From: Firm-04 sp045591925
GTDB taxonomy: Bacteria > Bacillota > Clostridia > Oscillospirales > Ruminococcaceae
Assembly: GCA_045591925.1 (NCBI GenBank)
Contig: JAZNTW010000106.1
Coordinates: forward strand, 1 to 11,413
Length of the DNA stretch: 11,413 nt
Reading direction: 5' to 3'
Part shown: piece after piece, positions 1-6,483 of the stretch
Layout of the letters: every line of letters begins with the position of its first letter
How positions within the stretch are numbered: the stretch's first letter is position 1
The notes under the pieces: model-generated
The model's input: only the letters and a program-made list of their open reading frames with translations
Databases searched by the model: none
Told to the model about the DNA's origin: nothing
Made by a program: the position numbers and the translations under genes

Positions 1-6
1 GCCGCC

Positions 7-55
7 GAAATGAGCCAAATCCTCGTCGCTCCGCTCCTCACATTTGGCTCATTTC
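7..55. terminator. Stem-loop, possible terminator of an upstream gene
   Basis: A perfect 14-bp inverted repeat (GAAATGAGCCAAAT at 7-20, complement at 42-55) surrounds a 21-base loop. T-rich sequence follows (56-86, with a run of seven or more T near 78-84), but there is no clean T-run directly after the stem. It may terminate a gene left of the window, on either strand, or be one copy of a dispersed palindromic repeat. The flanking gene is not visible. Confidence 0.45.
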
Positions 56-149
56 GTTTATTCTACTTTTACATCTATTTTTTTGAGGTTGTGTGTAACA
101 TATCATTGACAACTCTACACTATAGATTTATGCAATATAAAACATTCTC

Positions 150-178
150 TTGACAAATCGTCTCCGCTGTGCTACAAT
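150..178 (+). promoter_or_regulatory. Promoter of the response regulator/kinase operon
   Basis: TTGACA at 150-155 and TACAAT at 173-178 are separated by exactly 17 bases, a near-perfect housekeeping (sigma-A) promoter. Transcription would start near 185, about 50 bases before the chosen start at 236. No copy of the CTGCATTTGGGGG repeat found before agrB is present here, so this promoter looks constitutive and not controlled by its own regulator. Confidence 0.8.
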
Positions 179-189
179 CACAAGTAAAA

Positions 190-206
190 CCATCTTATCA
201 AGATGG
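190..206 (+). other. Hairpin at the 5' end of the regulator mRNA
   Basis: CCATCTT (190-196) and AAGATGG (200-206) form a perfect 7-bp stem with a 3-base loop, starting about five bases after the predicted transcription start. A hairpin at the extreme 5' end can protect an mRNA; that role is inferred. The 3' arm contains the ATG at 203, which argues against that codon as the translation start. Confidence 0.5.
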
Positions 207-235
207 CAATTCCAGCACAGAACAGGGGTGATATT

Positions 236-967
236 ATGATTCGGATTGCAATCGTAGATGATGATTTAATGTTTCTAGACCGATTTGAAAAGTTGCTGTT
301 AGAGACGTTTTCTAAATTTGACGAGACAATCAAGGTATCCATGTTTACCTGTGGAACGGATTTTCAAAAGGCAATTCTGCGCTCACCCTATAATCTTGTC
401 TTCTTGGATATTGATTTGCCAGATTTATCCGGAATGAAAATTGCATCATTGTTGCGAAAACAAAATATTGATACCACCTTAGTATTTGTATCAGCTCATA
501 ATCAATTTGTGTTTGAATCCATACAATACAAGCCATTTCGGTTTATACGCAAATCGGAACTGGCTCATGATGTAGATGATACGATCCAAGGTTACTGTGA
601 TCAACAACGTAAATCACTTGACGTGGTTACACTTCTGACGGAATCCAAAAGAGAACAACCCGTTCAATTGAAATATATTATGTATTTTTATTCTTTGCGG
701 CATGATATTTATGTTGTGTTACACTCCGGTAAATCAATGCGACTCGCTCCACGGCAATACACCTTGGAGTCATTGGAAAACGAACTAAATACACATGGTT
801 TTATTCGCTCACACAAAACATTCCTCGTAAATTGCAAAAATATTTATAAAATACTATCAACCAAAATCATATTAACCGATCAAACTGAAATTAGTATTAG
901 CCGTGGACATACAGATGAAGTAAAACAAAAGTATCAGCTGTTTCTGCGCGAGGAGGAAAAACTATGA
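236..967 (+). CDS. LytTR-family response regulator (AgrA-like)
   Basis: A cytoplasmic transcription regulator of 243 residues, partner of the adjacent kinase. The N-terminal half is a receiver domain: acidic pocket DDD at residues 8-10, phospho-acceptor Asp58 in the LDIDLPDLSG stretch, Ser86 in VFVSAH, and Lys106 as the conserved receiver lysine. Residues about 140-238 are a LytTR DNA-binding domain, with the typical FIRSHKTFLVN-like motif. The reading frame is open from an ATG at 203, but the ATG at 236 is preferred: it has AGGGGTG at 224-230 before it, and the protein then begins MIRIAIVDDD as receivers usually do. It overlaps the kinase gene by 4 bases (ATGA), so the two are translationally coupled. 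Its likely targets are the paired repeats at 2267-2299. Family assignment is firm; the signal is unknown. Confidence 0.93.
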   Translation: MIRIAIVDDDLMFLDRFEKLLLETFSKFDETIKVSMFTCGTDFQKAILRSPYNLVFLDIDLPDLSGMKIASLLRKQNIDTTLVFVSAHNQFVFESIQYKPFRFIRKSELAHDVDDTIQGYCDQQRKSLDVVTLLTESKREQPVQLKYIMYFYSLRHDIYVVLHSGKSMRLAPRQYTLESLENELNTHGFIRSHKTFLVNCKNIYKILSTKIILTDQTEISISRGHTDEVKQKYQLFLREEEKL

Positions 968-2265
968 TCTGGAAACTCGTCGAAGCGATTGCCTGCATTA
1001 TTGAATGCATGATTCTTTCAAACTTTATCATTCATTATTTCCCTTGTAAAAATAATCGCTCAAAAATTACAATTTATATTTCGCTATTTGGATTTTTGAC
1101 GATTGTTGATTTATTAGGTACTTTCTGGTTTAATGTTGACTGGATATTTGCTGCTGGAATGATCGGATCCTGTTTGATTATTTCAATATTATTTCTAGAC
1201 GGTCGAATAGTTGAGAAGATTCTGATATCAATAATCGGTTTTCTTCTTTTCTATTTTATCAATCTTCCGGTTCTTTACTTATTAGGATTTTTGTCCGGCT
1301 CATCTCCAACTGAAATCGCTTTCGCGAAAGATGTCAGAAGAATTGTTTGCTTGCTAACAACAAAACTATTGTACTTTGCCTTAACACGATTTATCTTGAA
1401 ATTGAGAAAAAAGGAAACATACCGTTTTTCCAGGTATGAATGGTTTATCATTATTTCCTCGCTTTGTTCAACATTACTGATTGGCATTGCAATGAATACA
1501 GTCGTAACCAAGAATTATCTGAGTGATTATGTCATGATGGGTACGGTCATACTTCTTTCAGTTTTAGATGTTATCATTTTTCAGTTTATGAGACGGTTAA
1601 GCAAAGCAAATCAACAGGAAATTGAACACAAGATGTTAAAAGTGCAATTGAACAGTCAACAAGAAGATATGCGTAAAGCTGAACTTCAGTATAAGAGAAT
1701 TTCCATTATTCAGCATGATTATCAGAACCAATTGGATTGCATACACAGTCTTATGTGTAACAATCAAATCCAACGTGCAATTCAATATGTTGAGGAAATA
1801 TCTCAAAAGCATTCTACATTAATCCAGTCTCACATACACTGTTCCAGCTCTGTCGTAAATGCCGTGATAAACGAAAAAATCAGTATTGCGCAGAATGAAA
1901 ACATTTCGTGTACGTGTCAAATAATCGTACCGATACCGGGCTATCTCGAGTATGATTTGAGTGTTTTGCTTGCCAATGTATTAGACAATGCAATTGATGA
2001 TTGCAGAAAAGAACAGGAAGAACCGCGTATTGTACTGACTATTTCAGATGTTGCCGCCTATTATCGTATCAATATCAAAAACACAATATCAGAATCTGTT
2101 TTACAGAAGAATTCATCGTTAAAAACAAGTAAGGAACATCCCGAAAATCACGGTTGGGGACTTCAATCGGTAAAAGAAATTGCCAATAGTCACAATGGCA
2201 GTATAGACATATATGAAAAAGACAATATGTTTGTCGTCAATATTTTGCTGATGAAAGAGGAATAA
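964..2265 (+). CDS. AgrC-like membrane sensor histidine kinase (GHKL type)
   Basis: A 433-residue membrane sensor kinase. Residues 1-210 are mostly hydrophobic and should form about six membrane segments, the usual sensor of peptide-responsive AgrC-type kinases. A charged coiled-coil-like linker (about 213-245) leads to the phospho-acceptor His251 in IIQHDYQNQL, matching the RHDYxNHL motif of the family except that Gln replaces Arg. The GHKL ATPase has an N box (LLANVLDNAIDDC, Asn338/Asn342) and a G box (HGWGLQSV, Gly397/Gly399), then SHNGSIDI near the end. The start overlaps the regulator stop by 4 bases, with GAGGAGGAAA just before it. It should phosphorylate the response regulator at Asp58 in response to an extracellular peptide; the ligand is not identified. 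Confidence 0.92.
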   Translation: MIWKLVEAIACIIECMILSNFIIHYFPCKNNRSKITIYISLFGFLTIVDLLGTFWFNVDWIFAAGMIGSCLIISILFLDGRIVEKILISIIGFLLFYFINLPVLYLLGFLSGSSPTEIAFAKDVRRIVCLLTTKLLYFALTRFILKLRKKETYRFSRYEWFIIISSLCSTLLIGIAMNTVVTKNYLSDYVMMGTVILLSVLDVIIFQFMRRLSKANQQEIEHKMLKVQLNSQQEDMRKAELQYKRISIIQHDYQNQLDCIHSLMCNNQIQRAIQYVEEISQKHSTLIQSHIHCSSSVVNAVINEKISIAQNENISCTCQIIVPIPGYLEYDLSVLLANVLDNAIDDCRKEQEEPRIVLTISDVAAYYRINIKNTISESVLQKNSSLKTSKEHPENHGWGLQSVKEIANSHNGSIDIYEKDNMFVVNILLMKEE

Positions 2266-2266
2266 T

Positions 2267-2299
2267 CTGCATTTGGGGGCAAAAAACTGCATTTGGGGG
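2267..2299 (+). promoter_or_regulatory. Paired direct repeats, probable LytTR binding site
   Basis: CTGCATTTGGGGG occurs twice, at 2267-2279 and 2287-2299, starts 20 bp apart (about two helical turns), ending 8 bases before the -35 box of the agrB promoter. Two direct repeats on one face of the helix just upstream of -35 is the known arrangement for LytTR activators. I saw no other copy in the window. Binding by the regulator at 236-967 is an inference from layout. Confidence 0.7.
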
Positions 2300-2307
2300 A
2301 TTCCGTA

Positions 2308-2336
2308 TTGACTTTTCAATTATAACGCGATATAAT
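2308..2336 (+). promoter_or_regulatory. Promoter of agrB and probably the ABC transporter
   Basis: TTGACT (2308-2313), 17 bases, TATAAT (2331-2336). Transcription would start near 2342, only about 18 bases before the agrB start codon. Being close to consensus it may have notable basal activity even without the activator. No convincing promoter was seen between agrB and the transporter genes, so this one may serve all four. Confidence 0.8.
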
Positions 2337-2391
2337 TTACTCAAAGGAAAGGTGATATCATGATTACCTGTTTGAGTAAATATGTATCGCG
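2326..2391 (+). other. Long hairpin enclosing the agrB ribosome site and start codon
   Basis: The left arm 2326-2345 (CGCGATA then TTTACTCAAA) and right arm 2371-2391 are complementary except for a short mismatched stretch between these two blocks. Inside it AGGTGAT (2350-2356) pairs with ATTACCT (2363-2369, one G-T pair), leaving the ATG (2360-2362) in the loop. The left arm overlaps the -10 box, so mRNA started at about 2342 lacks most of that arm, while read-through RNA from the kinase gene carries all of it. Silencing of read-through translation is an inference. Confidence 0.5.
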
Positions 2392-2818
2392 TTTTTTGTG
2401 TAACAAGCACATAATCAATAGTGATGAAGTTGATATATACCAATATGGGTTTGAGATCATTATTTCCACAGTAGCAGGTATGATTATTTCTTTGGTAGTT
2501 GGGGTCATATTTCAGCTGTTTTATATCTCTTTAGTCTATTATACAATTTTTGTGACTGTTCGGCAATTCACAGGTGGATATCATGCTAAAACATATCTTG
2601 AGTGTAATATTGTATTCTCAATAGTCTCTTTTTCTACAATTGGCCTAACAAAGCTTATTCTAAAGTTATCAATATATCATATAGATCCAATTTATAATTC
2701 TTATCTCACAGTTACTGATGAAGTAGCTCTTCGTCACCATGGTGGTCAACTTCATCTAACAAGTAATCCAGGTTCATCTATTGTTGAAAGCTACGGCTAT
2801 AATGTCTATAAGGGATAA
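2360..2818 (+). CDS. agrB: AgrB-like peptide-processing membrane protease, altered C-terminus
   Basis: AgrB proteins are membrane cysteine endopeptidases that trim and export the AgrD precursor to make a cyclic signal peptide. The start (ATG 2360) has AAAGGAAAGGTG before it. The family signature is clear: VRQFTGGYHAKTYLEC at residues 67-82, giving catalytic His75 and Cys82. Hydrophobic segments lie at about 31-66 and 83-104. The protein has only 152 residues against roughly 190-210 for the family. The expected final membrane segments and charged tail are missing; from about residue 118 the chain becomes a soluble, Gly/Ser/Tyr-rich tail (HHGGQLHLTSNPGSS, then ESYGYNVYKG) unlike AgrB. It may be a deletion fusion with the end of another gene, possibly a small peptide gene, and may be inactive. 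No separate agrD was found. Confidence 0.8.
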   Translation: MITCLSKYVSRFLCNKHIINSDEVDIYQYGFEIIISTVAGMIISLVVGVIFQLFYISLVYYTIFVTVRQFTGGYHAKTYLECNIVFSIVSFSTIGLTKLILKLSIYHIDPIYNSYLTVTDEVALRHHGGQLHLTSNPGSSIVESYGYNVYKG

Positions 2819-2913
2819 TACATATCAATTTAAAACGCACCTCGTAGGAAATATGTCTAATAAGAATAAAATTGCTAACAATGTTTAGCATAGGTGTAAT
2901 CCGTCATTAATCC

Positions 2914-2956
2914 TATAGTCGGTATCGTACAATGATGGTGTACGATACCGACTATA
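2914..2956. other. 18-bp perfect inverted repeat between agrB and the transporter
   Basis: Positions 2914-2931 and 2939-2956 are perfect complements (18 bp) around a 7-base loop. The following sequence (TTATTCAACTC) has no T-run, so it is not a standard intrinsic terminator. It lies 28 bases before the first permease start. Possible roles are an RNA processing or stability element that sets transporter level relative to agrB, an operator, or a mobile-element scar. The rest of the gap (2819-2984) holds only a doubtful 11-codon frame at 2853-2888. Confidence 0.75.
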
Positions 2957-2984
2957 TTATTCAACTCTCATAACAAGGTGAAAT

Positions 2985-4124
2985 ATGAATAAAAGGATAC
3001 AGTTGCTTATCGTGAGCATGAGAATACAAATCAGGAATAATCGCATTTTCTTTTTATCATTATTACTTATTCAATATATCGGTGTATTTATATTAATGTT
3101 CGGAAATGCGGCGATCCAAAATTCACATAGTATTGAGAAAGATATTAATGAGAAAGCAAGATATTTCAACTTGAATTTACTACATTATTCTGAAACTGAG
3201 ACCGTAAAAGAAATAGTAGGATACAAAAGTAATGATGGAATTTCCGAACCGATTTATCGTGATACTCCAGTTCAAGAATATGACAAAGCTCTAACGCTAC
3301 CAACAATGATTGACCGATGTAATAATGTCCTTGAAGAGAATACATGGATATCACCTTCGGAAATTTGGATAACTGCAAAATATGATGATTATAAAATTAG
3401 AATGGTATATCTTGCAGATGATAATATATTTTTAAATTCATCGAAACCATTAGTATGGCTGAATTCTAATAAGTTTTCTGATTATAAAGTTGGTGATTCA
3501 TTTGAACTCAATGGTATTGTCTTTACAGTTGATAACATTTCAAGTAATCTGATAGGGGATATCACAATGGCTGCACAATATGCACCATCTAATTGTTTGT
3601 GTTCAGAATTGTACATGTACTTTCCCCAATCACCTACAACCACTCAAGCGCATTCTTTTTCAGCTCTTCTTGGCAAGTACTTTGATTATAGTGAATTGTA
3701 CGAGCCTGAAGCGATTGACCCTTTAACTGTTCAGTTTAATTCGATGACTATCGTGCTTTGTTGGTTTATGATTTTAATCGTCGCTACTAATATTAGTTAT
3801 GCGTTTTCATATTTGTATCAGCTTCAAAAAAGAATGTTTTCGACATATAAGCTTTGTGGAGCATCTACAAACTCAATATTACAATTGTGTCTTTCAGAAA
3901 CAAGCATCGTCTTTATTCTTTCCTATTTTATATGCACCGTTCTTTTTCATCTACTTCTTAGAAAAGAAGTAATCACTCTTTATCCGGTTTCGGAAGGACT
4001 CTATACTATTCGATTCTATCTAATTTTGGGTGGAGTTTTCCTTTGCACTATATTAGTGGTTCTTGGCTTCATGGTAAAAAATTGGATGAAAATGGATATA
4101 ATAGCCGCTGTTAAAGAGGTGTAA
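2985..4124 (+). CDS. FtsX/MacB-type ABC transporter permease 1
   Basis: A 379-residue membrane protein with the layout of FtsX-like (MacB/type VII) permeases: one N-terminal membrane segment (about 21-40), an extracellular domain of roughly 210 residues, then three membrane segments (about 254-277, 304-325, 342-364). After the second segment comes the charged family stretch QKRMFSTYKLCGAS, equivalent to the coupling region that contacts the ATPase. AAGGTG at 2975-2980 supports the ATG at 2985. The next gene begins 1 base after its stop. With that gene and the ATPase it should form a heteromeric complex that moves or removes a peptide outside the membrane. Whether it exports a bacteriocin or signal, or gives self-immunity, cannot be told from sequence. 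Confidence 0.85.
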   Translation: MNKRIQLLIVSMRIQIRNNRIFFLSLLLIQYIGVFILMFGNAAIQNSHSIEKDINEKARYFNLNLLHYSETETVKEIVGYKSNDGISEPIYRDTPVQEYDKALTLPTMIDRCNNVLEENTWISPSEIWITAKYDDYKIRMVYLADDNIFLNSSKPLVWLNSNKFSDYKVGDSFELNGIVFTVDNISSNLIGDITMAAQYAPSNCLCSELYMYFPQSPTTTQAHSFSALLGKYFDYSELYEPEAIDPLTVQFNSMTIVLCWFMILIVATNISYAFSYLYQLQKRMFSTYKLCGASTNSILQLCLSETSIVFILSYFICTVLFHLLLRKEVITLYPVSEGLYTIRFYLILGGVFLCTILVVLGFMVKNWMKMDIIAAVKEV

Positions 4125-4125
4125 G

Positions 4126-5292
4126 ATGAAAAAATATTTTTTACTCAGTGTATTCTTAGTTCGTAGACATTTAAAAATGAATTTATTCTTACTGATACAA
4201 ATTGCGCTTATTTTATTAGGCGTAAACATTCTTGCGGCAAGTTATCAGTTGCAATCAATGCTTGAAGAGCCTCTGTCTTCATATTTAAAGCAAGACGGAT
4301 ACTATATTCACAATGTAAGTGATTTTGAGGGCATTGAAATTGTGAATCAATTAAAAGGCAATAAAGAGATTTATACTACAAGGACATTATCGGATATATT
4401 TAAAAGCGATATTGGAGATATTCCTTCAAACTTGATTGTTTATGACGACAGTTTTTGGAAAGAATACCATCCTGTTTTAAAGAGGGGTACCTGGAATATT
4501 CTGCAATCCAAAGAAATTGGTTGTGTTGTAACCGGAAATTGTTCTGCAAAACATATACAGATACCCGGCAGTTCCGATTTCATTAAGATAAAGGGTGTGC
4601 TGAACGATTCTACGTATATCCCTTCTTTTACACAATGGTCAAGATTGGGGGGATTAGCAGAGAATTTTTACAAAATATTCCATTCGGAAAATGAAGAGTT
4701 AGTCTATGTTTTGATGCCTTTGACACAATGGAATAAGCTGAACCTTTCAGATGACATGCTTGTATGGGATCAGTATGACATTGTTGTATTTAGCGAGCTA
4801 TCGGATGAGGAGCGTAACTACAATCATAATCTGCTGGAGGCCAACGGTAATCCCGCAATTAGCCTATCTGTATTGTATGATAGAGCCGAAAAAGCCAAAA
4901 CAAATATGATTCATCGTTTTCTCCCGCTTATGATTTCATTAGGCTGTCTGGCTATATTTGGACTGGTTTGTGGAGCGGCAATTCATATGCTTCAAGATTT
5001 ACGTGTATTTTCGATATACTTTTTATCTGGAATGAAATGGAATCAATGCATTCTATTATGCATGATACAAATTTTTATCATTCTAATTCTTGCGATAATT
5101 ATAAGTATTATCACGATCATCATACTGCTCCTTACCGGTGTCTTGTCGCGTCTTGGTCTGCGTTTTACATATAACAACATCATAATCTCATCGATAATTT
5201 GCTTTATATCATTGATAGCTAATTGTATTATACCATATTCAATGGTTCATTCTAAATCACCAATTAGCTTAATAAGGGGAACGAATATATGA
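4126..5292 (+). CDS. FtsX/MacB-type ABC transporter permease 2
   Basis: A 388-residue partner of permease 1 with the same plan: an N-terminal membrane segment at about 18-38, a large extracellular domain, and three C-terminal membrane segments at about 265-288, 307-336 and 349-371. After the second segment it reads LQDLRVFSIYFLSGMKWNQ, the position of the coupling region in FtsX proteins, and it ends in the basic stretch KSPISLIRG. GAGGTG lies at 4116-4121 just before the previous stop. The last bases overlap the ATPase start by 4 (ATGA), showing a translationally coupled operon. The extracellular domain has no motif I recognise, so the substrate is open. The family call rests on topology and context more than on residue identity. 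Confidence 0.82.
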   Translation: MKKYFLLSVFLVRRHLKMNLFLLIQIALILLGVNILAASYQLQSMLEEPLSSYLKQDGYYIHNVSDFEGIEIVNQLKGNKEIYTTRTLSDIFKSDIGDIPSNLIVYDDSFWKEYHPVLKRGTWNILQSKEIGCVVTGNCSAKHIQIPGSSDFIKIKGVLNDSTYIPSFTQWSRLGGLAENFYKIFHSENEELVYVLMPLTQWNKLNLSDDMLVWDQYDIVVFSELSDEERNYNHNLLEANGNPAISLSVLYDRAEKAKTNMIHRFLPLMISLGCLAIFGLVCGAAIHMLQDLRVFSIYFLSGMKWNQCILLCMIQIFIILILAIIISIITIIILLLTGVLSRLGLRFTYNNIIISSIICFISLIANCIIPYSMVHSKSPISLIRGTNI

Positions 5293-5957
5293 TCAGACTG
5301 GAAAATGTAACGAAAACGTATAATAAAGGAAAAGATGGAGAATTTGAAGCACTGCATAACATATCATTAGATATAGAAAAGGGGGAATTAATAGCTGTTG
5401 TAGGAAAATCAGGCTCCGGAAAATCAACACTTCTTCATATACTTGGCTGTGTTGACCGTTTTGAAAAAGGCAAGTATTATTTGGATGATGTTGATGTTAG
5501 TAATATATCTGAAAAAAAGGCAGCAATTATTCGGTGTAATAAGGTTGGTATTGTTTTACAGGATTTTATATTAGTCGATGACAATACCGTTTTACAAAAC
5601 GTTATGCTTCCATTTTATTTCGACTCATCGGTGTCGCTTTCTAAAGCAAAAGAGAAATCTTTAAAAGCATTAAAGCAAGTCGGAATGTCAAATTATAGTA
5701 ATAAAGTAGTAGGAAAGTTATCAGGAGGACAAAAACAACGTGTTGCAATAGCACGTGCTATTGTCAATGAACCGTCGGTGCTCCTTGCCGATGAGCCAAC
5801 CGGCGCATTGGATTCCAAAACATCGCAAGATATCATGGATTTGTTCAAATCGCTTAACGAGCAGGGGAAAACCGTCATCATCGTTACACACGATATGAGC
5901 ATCGCAGAGCAGTGCGGACGGATCATTGAAATATCTGACGGAGAAATAGTAGAGTAG
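5289..5957 (+). CDS. MacB/LolD-type ABC transporter ATPase
   Basis: A 222-residue cytoplasmic ATPase that powers the two preceding permeases. All key motifs are present: Walker A GKSGSGKST (39-47), Q-loop Gln91, signature LSGGQKQR (144-151), Walker B VLLADEP with Glu169, D-loop ALDS, and switch His201 in VTHD. The EPTGALDS wording is typical of the MacB/LolD/FtsE subgroup that works with FtsX-like permeases. The ribosome site AAGGGGA is at 5275-5281. Base composition changes within the gene: by hand count 5461-5520, 5521-5580 and 5641-5700 are 27, 32 and 28% GC, while 5761-5820, 5821-5880 and 5881-5940 are 53, 43 and 48%. This suggests its 3' third came by recombination from a different homologue. 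The protein nevertheless looks complete. Confidence 0.93.
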   Translation: MIRLENVTKTYNKGKDGEFEALHNISLDIEKGELIAVVGKSGSGKSTLLHILGCVDRFEKGKYYLDDVDVSNISEKKAAIIRCNKVGIVLQDFILVDDNTVLQNVMLPFYFDSSVSLSKAKEKSLKALKQVGMSNYSNKVVGKLSGGQKQRVAIARAIVNEPSVLLADEPTGALDSKTSQDIMDLFKSLNEQGKTVIIVTHDMSIAEQCGRIIEISDGEIVE

Positions 5958-6295
5958 TTTTATTTGCTTCTGAGTAACTAAAAAAGATCGTGTATGCGTA
6001 GTTTTAGGAACACCAAACGATATGGAGACAGAACGGAAAGCAACACGATTTGATTTTTGATGCAGCGTCAAGCAATCGCACTGTAAAAATACGCAATTTT
6101 GCTTTGCAGAAAAGGATCCAAACTGATGTTTATATTTCCAGACACACACTCTCTGTCTGTCTGGAATATTTGAGGAATTATTGATTTTCATGGGAAAGCA
6201 TCCATTATGTTATTTAGGATGAAAAAACGGGAAAATGAAGTCAGAATTCTATTACAAGCTCTGTTAGCAGATCAATCATAAGAAGAAAAATCAAT
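5958..6295. other. Gap after the transporter operon with possible gene remnants
   Basis: No convincing complete gene. A plus-strand frame without a start, 5974-6057, reads VTKKDRVCVVLGTPNDMETE and on to a stop; it has a protein-like composition and could be the tail of a deleted gene, but I do not recognise it. A 9-bp hairpin (TTCCAGACA at 6136-6144, complement at 6158-6166) has no T-run. A 24-codon frame at 6207-6281 is rich in charged residues but has no clear ribosome site. Together these suggest degraded sequence at a junction between the AT-rich cassette and the following element. Confidence 0.35.
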
Positions 6296-6340
6296 CGGAG
6301 ATCAAACAAAGCCATGAGCGATGCTTGATCTCCGTTTTTT
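6296..6340 (+). terminator. Intrinsic terminator
   Basis: CGGAGATCAA (6296-6305) pairs perfectly with TTGATCTCCG (6325-6334) around a 19-base loop, followed directly by six T (6335-6340). This is a strong plus-strand terminator, probably closing transcription from the agrB/transporter operon or from the degraded gene before it. Confidence 0.85.
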
Positions 6341-6394
6341 CTCCCATCTGCTCGATGGACAGTCATGCTGTCCGCGGCAGACGGGAGCTTTTTT
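6341..6394 (+). terminator. Second, nested-hairpin terminator
   Basis: An outer stem CTCCCATCTGC (6341-6351) with GCAGACGGGAG (6377-6387, one mismatch) encloses an inner stem GGACAG/CTGTCC (about 6357-6373), followed by C and six T. It lies back to back with the preceding terminator, so the next gene is well insulated from the transporter operon. It could instead be an attenuator of the 6484 gene. Confidence 0.7.
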
Positions 6395-6447
6395 ATGCCT
6401 TGTCATCGAATGTGGCAATGCTACCTCGCGAAGTATCCATAGCCTCT

Positions 6448-6470
6448 GTTTTGATTTAACATATCAAAAC
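6448..6470 (+). promoter_or_regulatory. Inverted repeat touching the ribosome site of the HTH gene
   Basis: GTTTTGAT (6448-6455) and ATCAAAAC (6463-6470) are a perfect 8-bp inverted repeat with a 7-base loop, ending one base before the GGAGG ribosome site (6471-6475). It may be an operator for a dimeric repressor or an RNA hairpin that affects initiation. No clear promoter was found between the terminators and this site. Confidence 0.5.
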
Positions 6471-6483
6471 GGAGGTAAAAAAT

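Noticed and set aside
203..235. Upstream in-frame ATG of the response regulator
   Set aside because: It lies inside a 5' mRNA hairpin without its own ribosome site; the ATG at 236 has AGGGGTG before it and gives a normal receiver start.
2853..2888. 11-codon frame with AGGA before it, as a candidate signal peptide
   Set aside because: The ribosome site is only three bases from the ATG, the peptide (MSNKNKIANNV) has no Cys or Ser for a ring and no AgrD features.
5721..6191. Minus-strand frame opposite the ATPase end
   Set aside because: It lies against the conserved Walker B and H-loop coding region and has no family resemblance.
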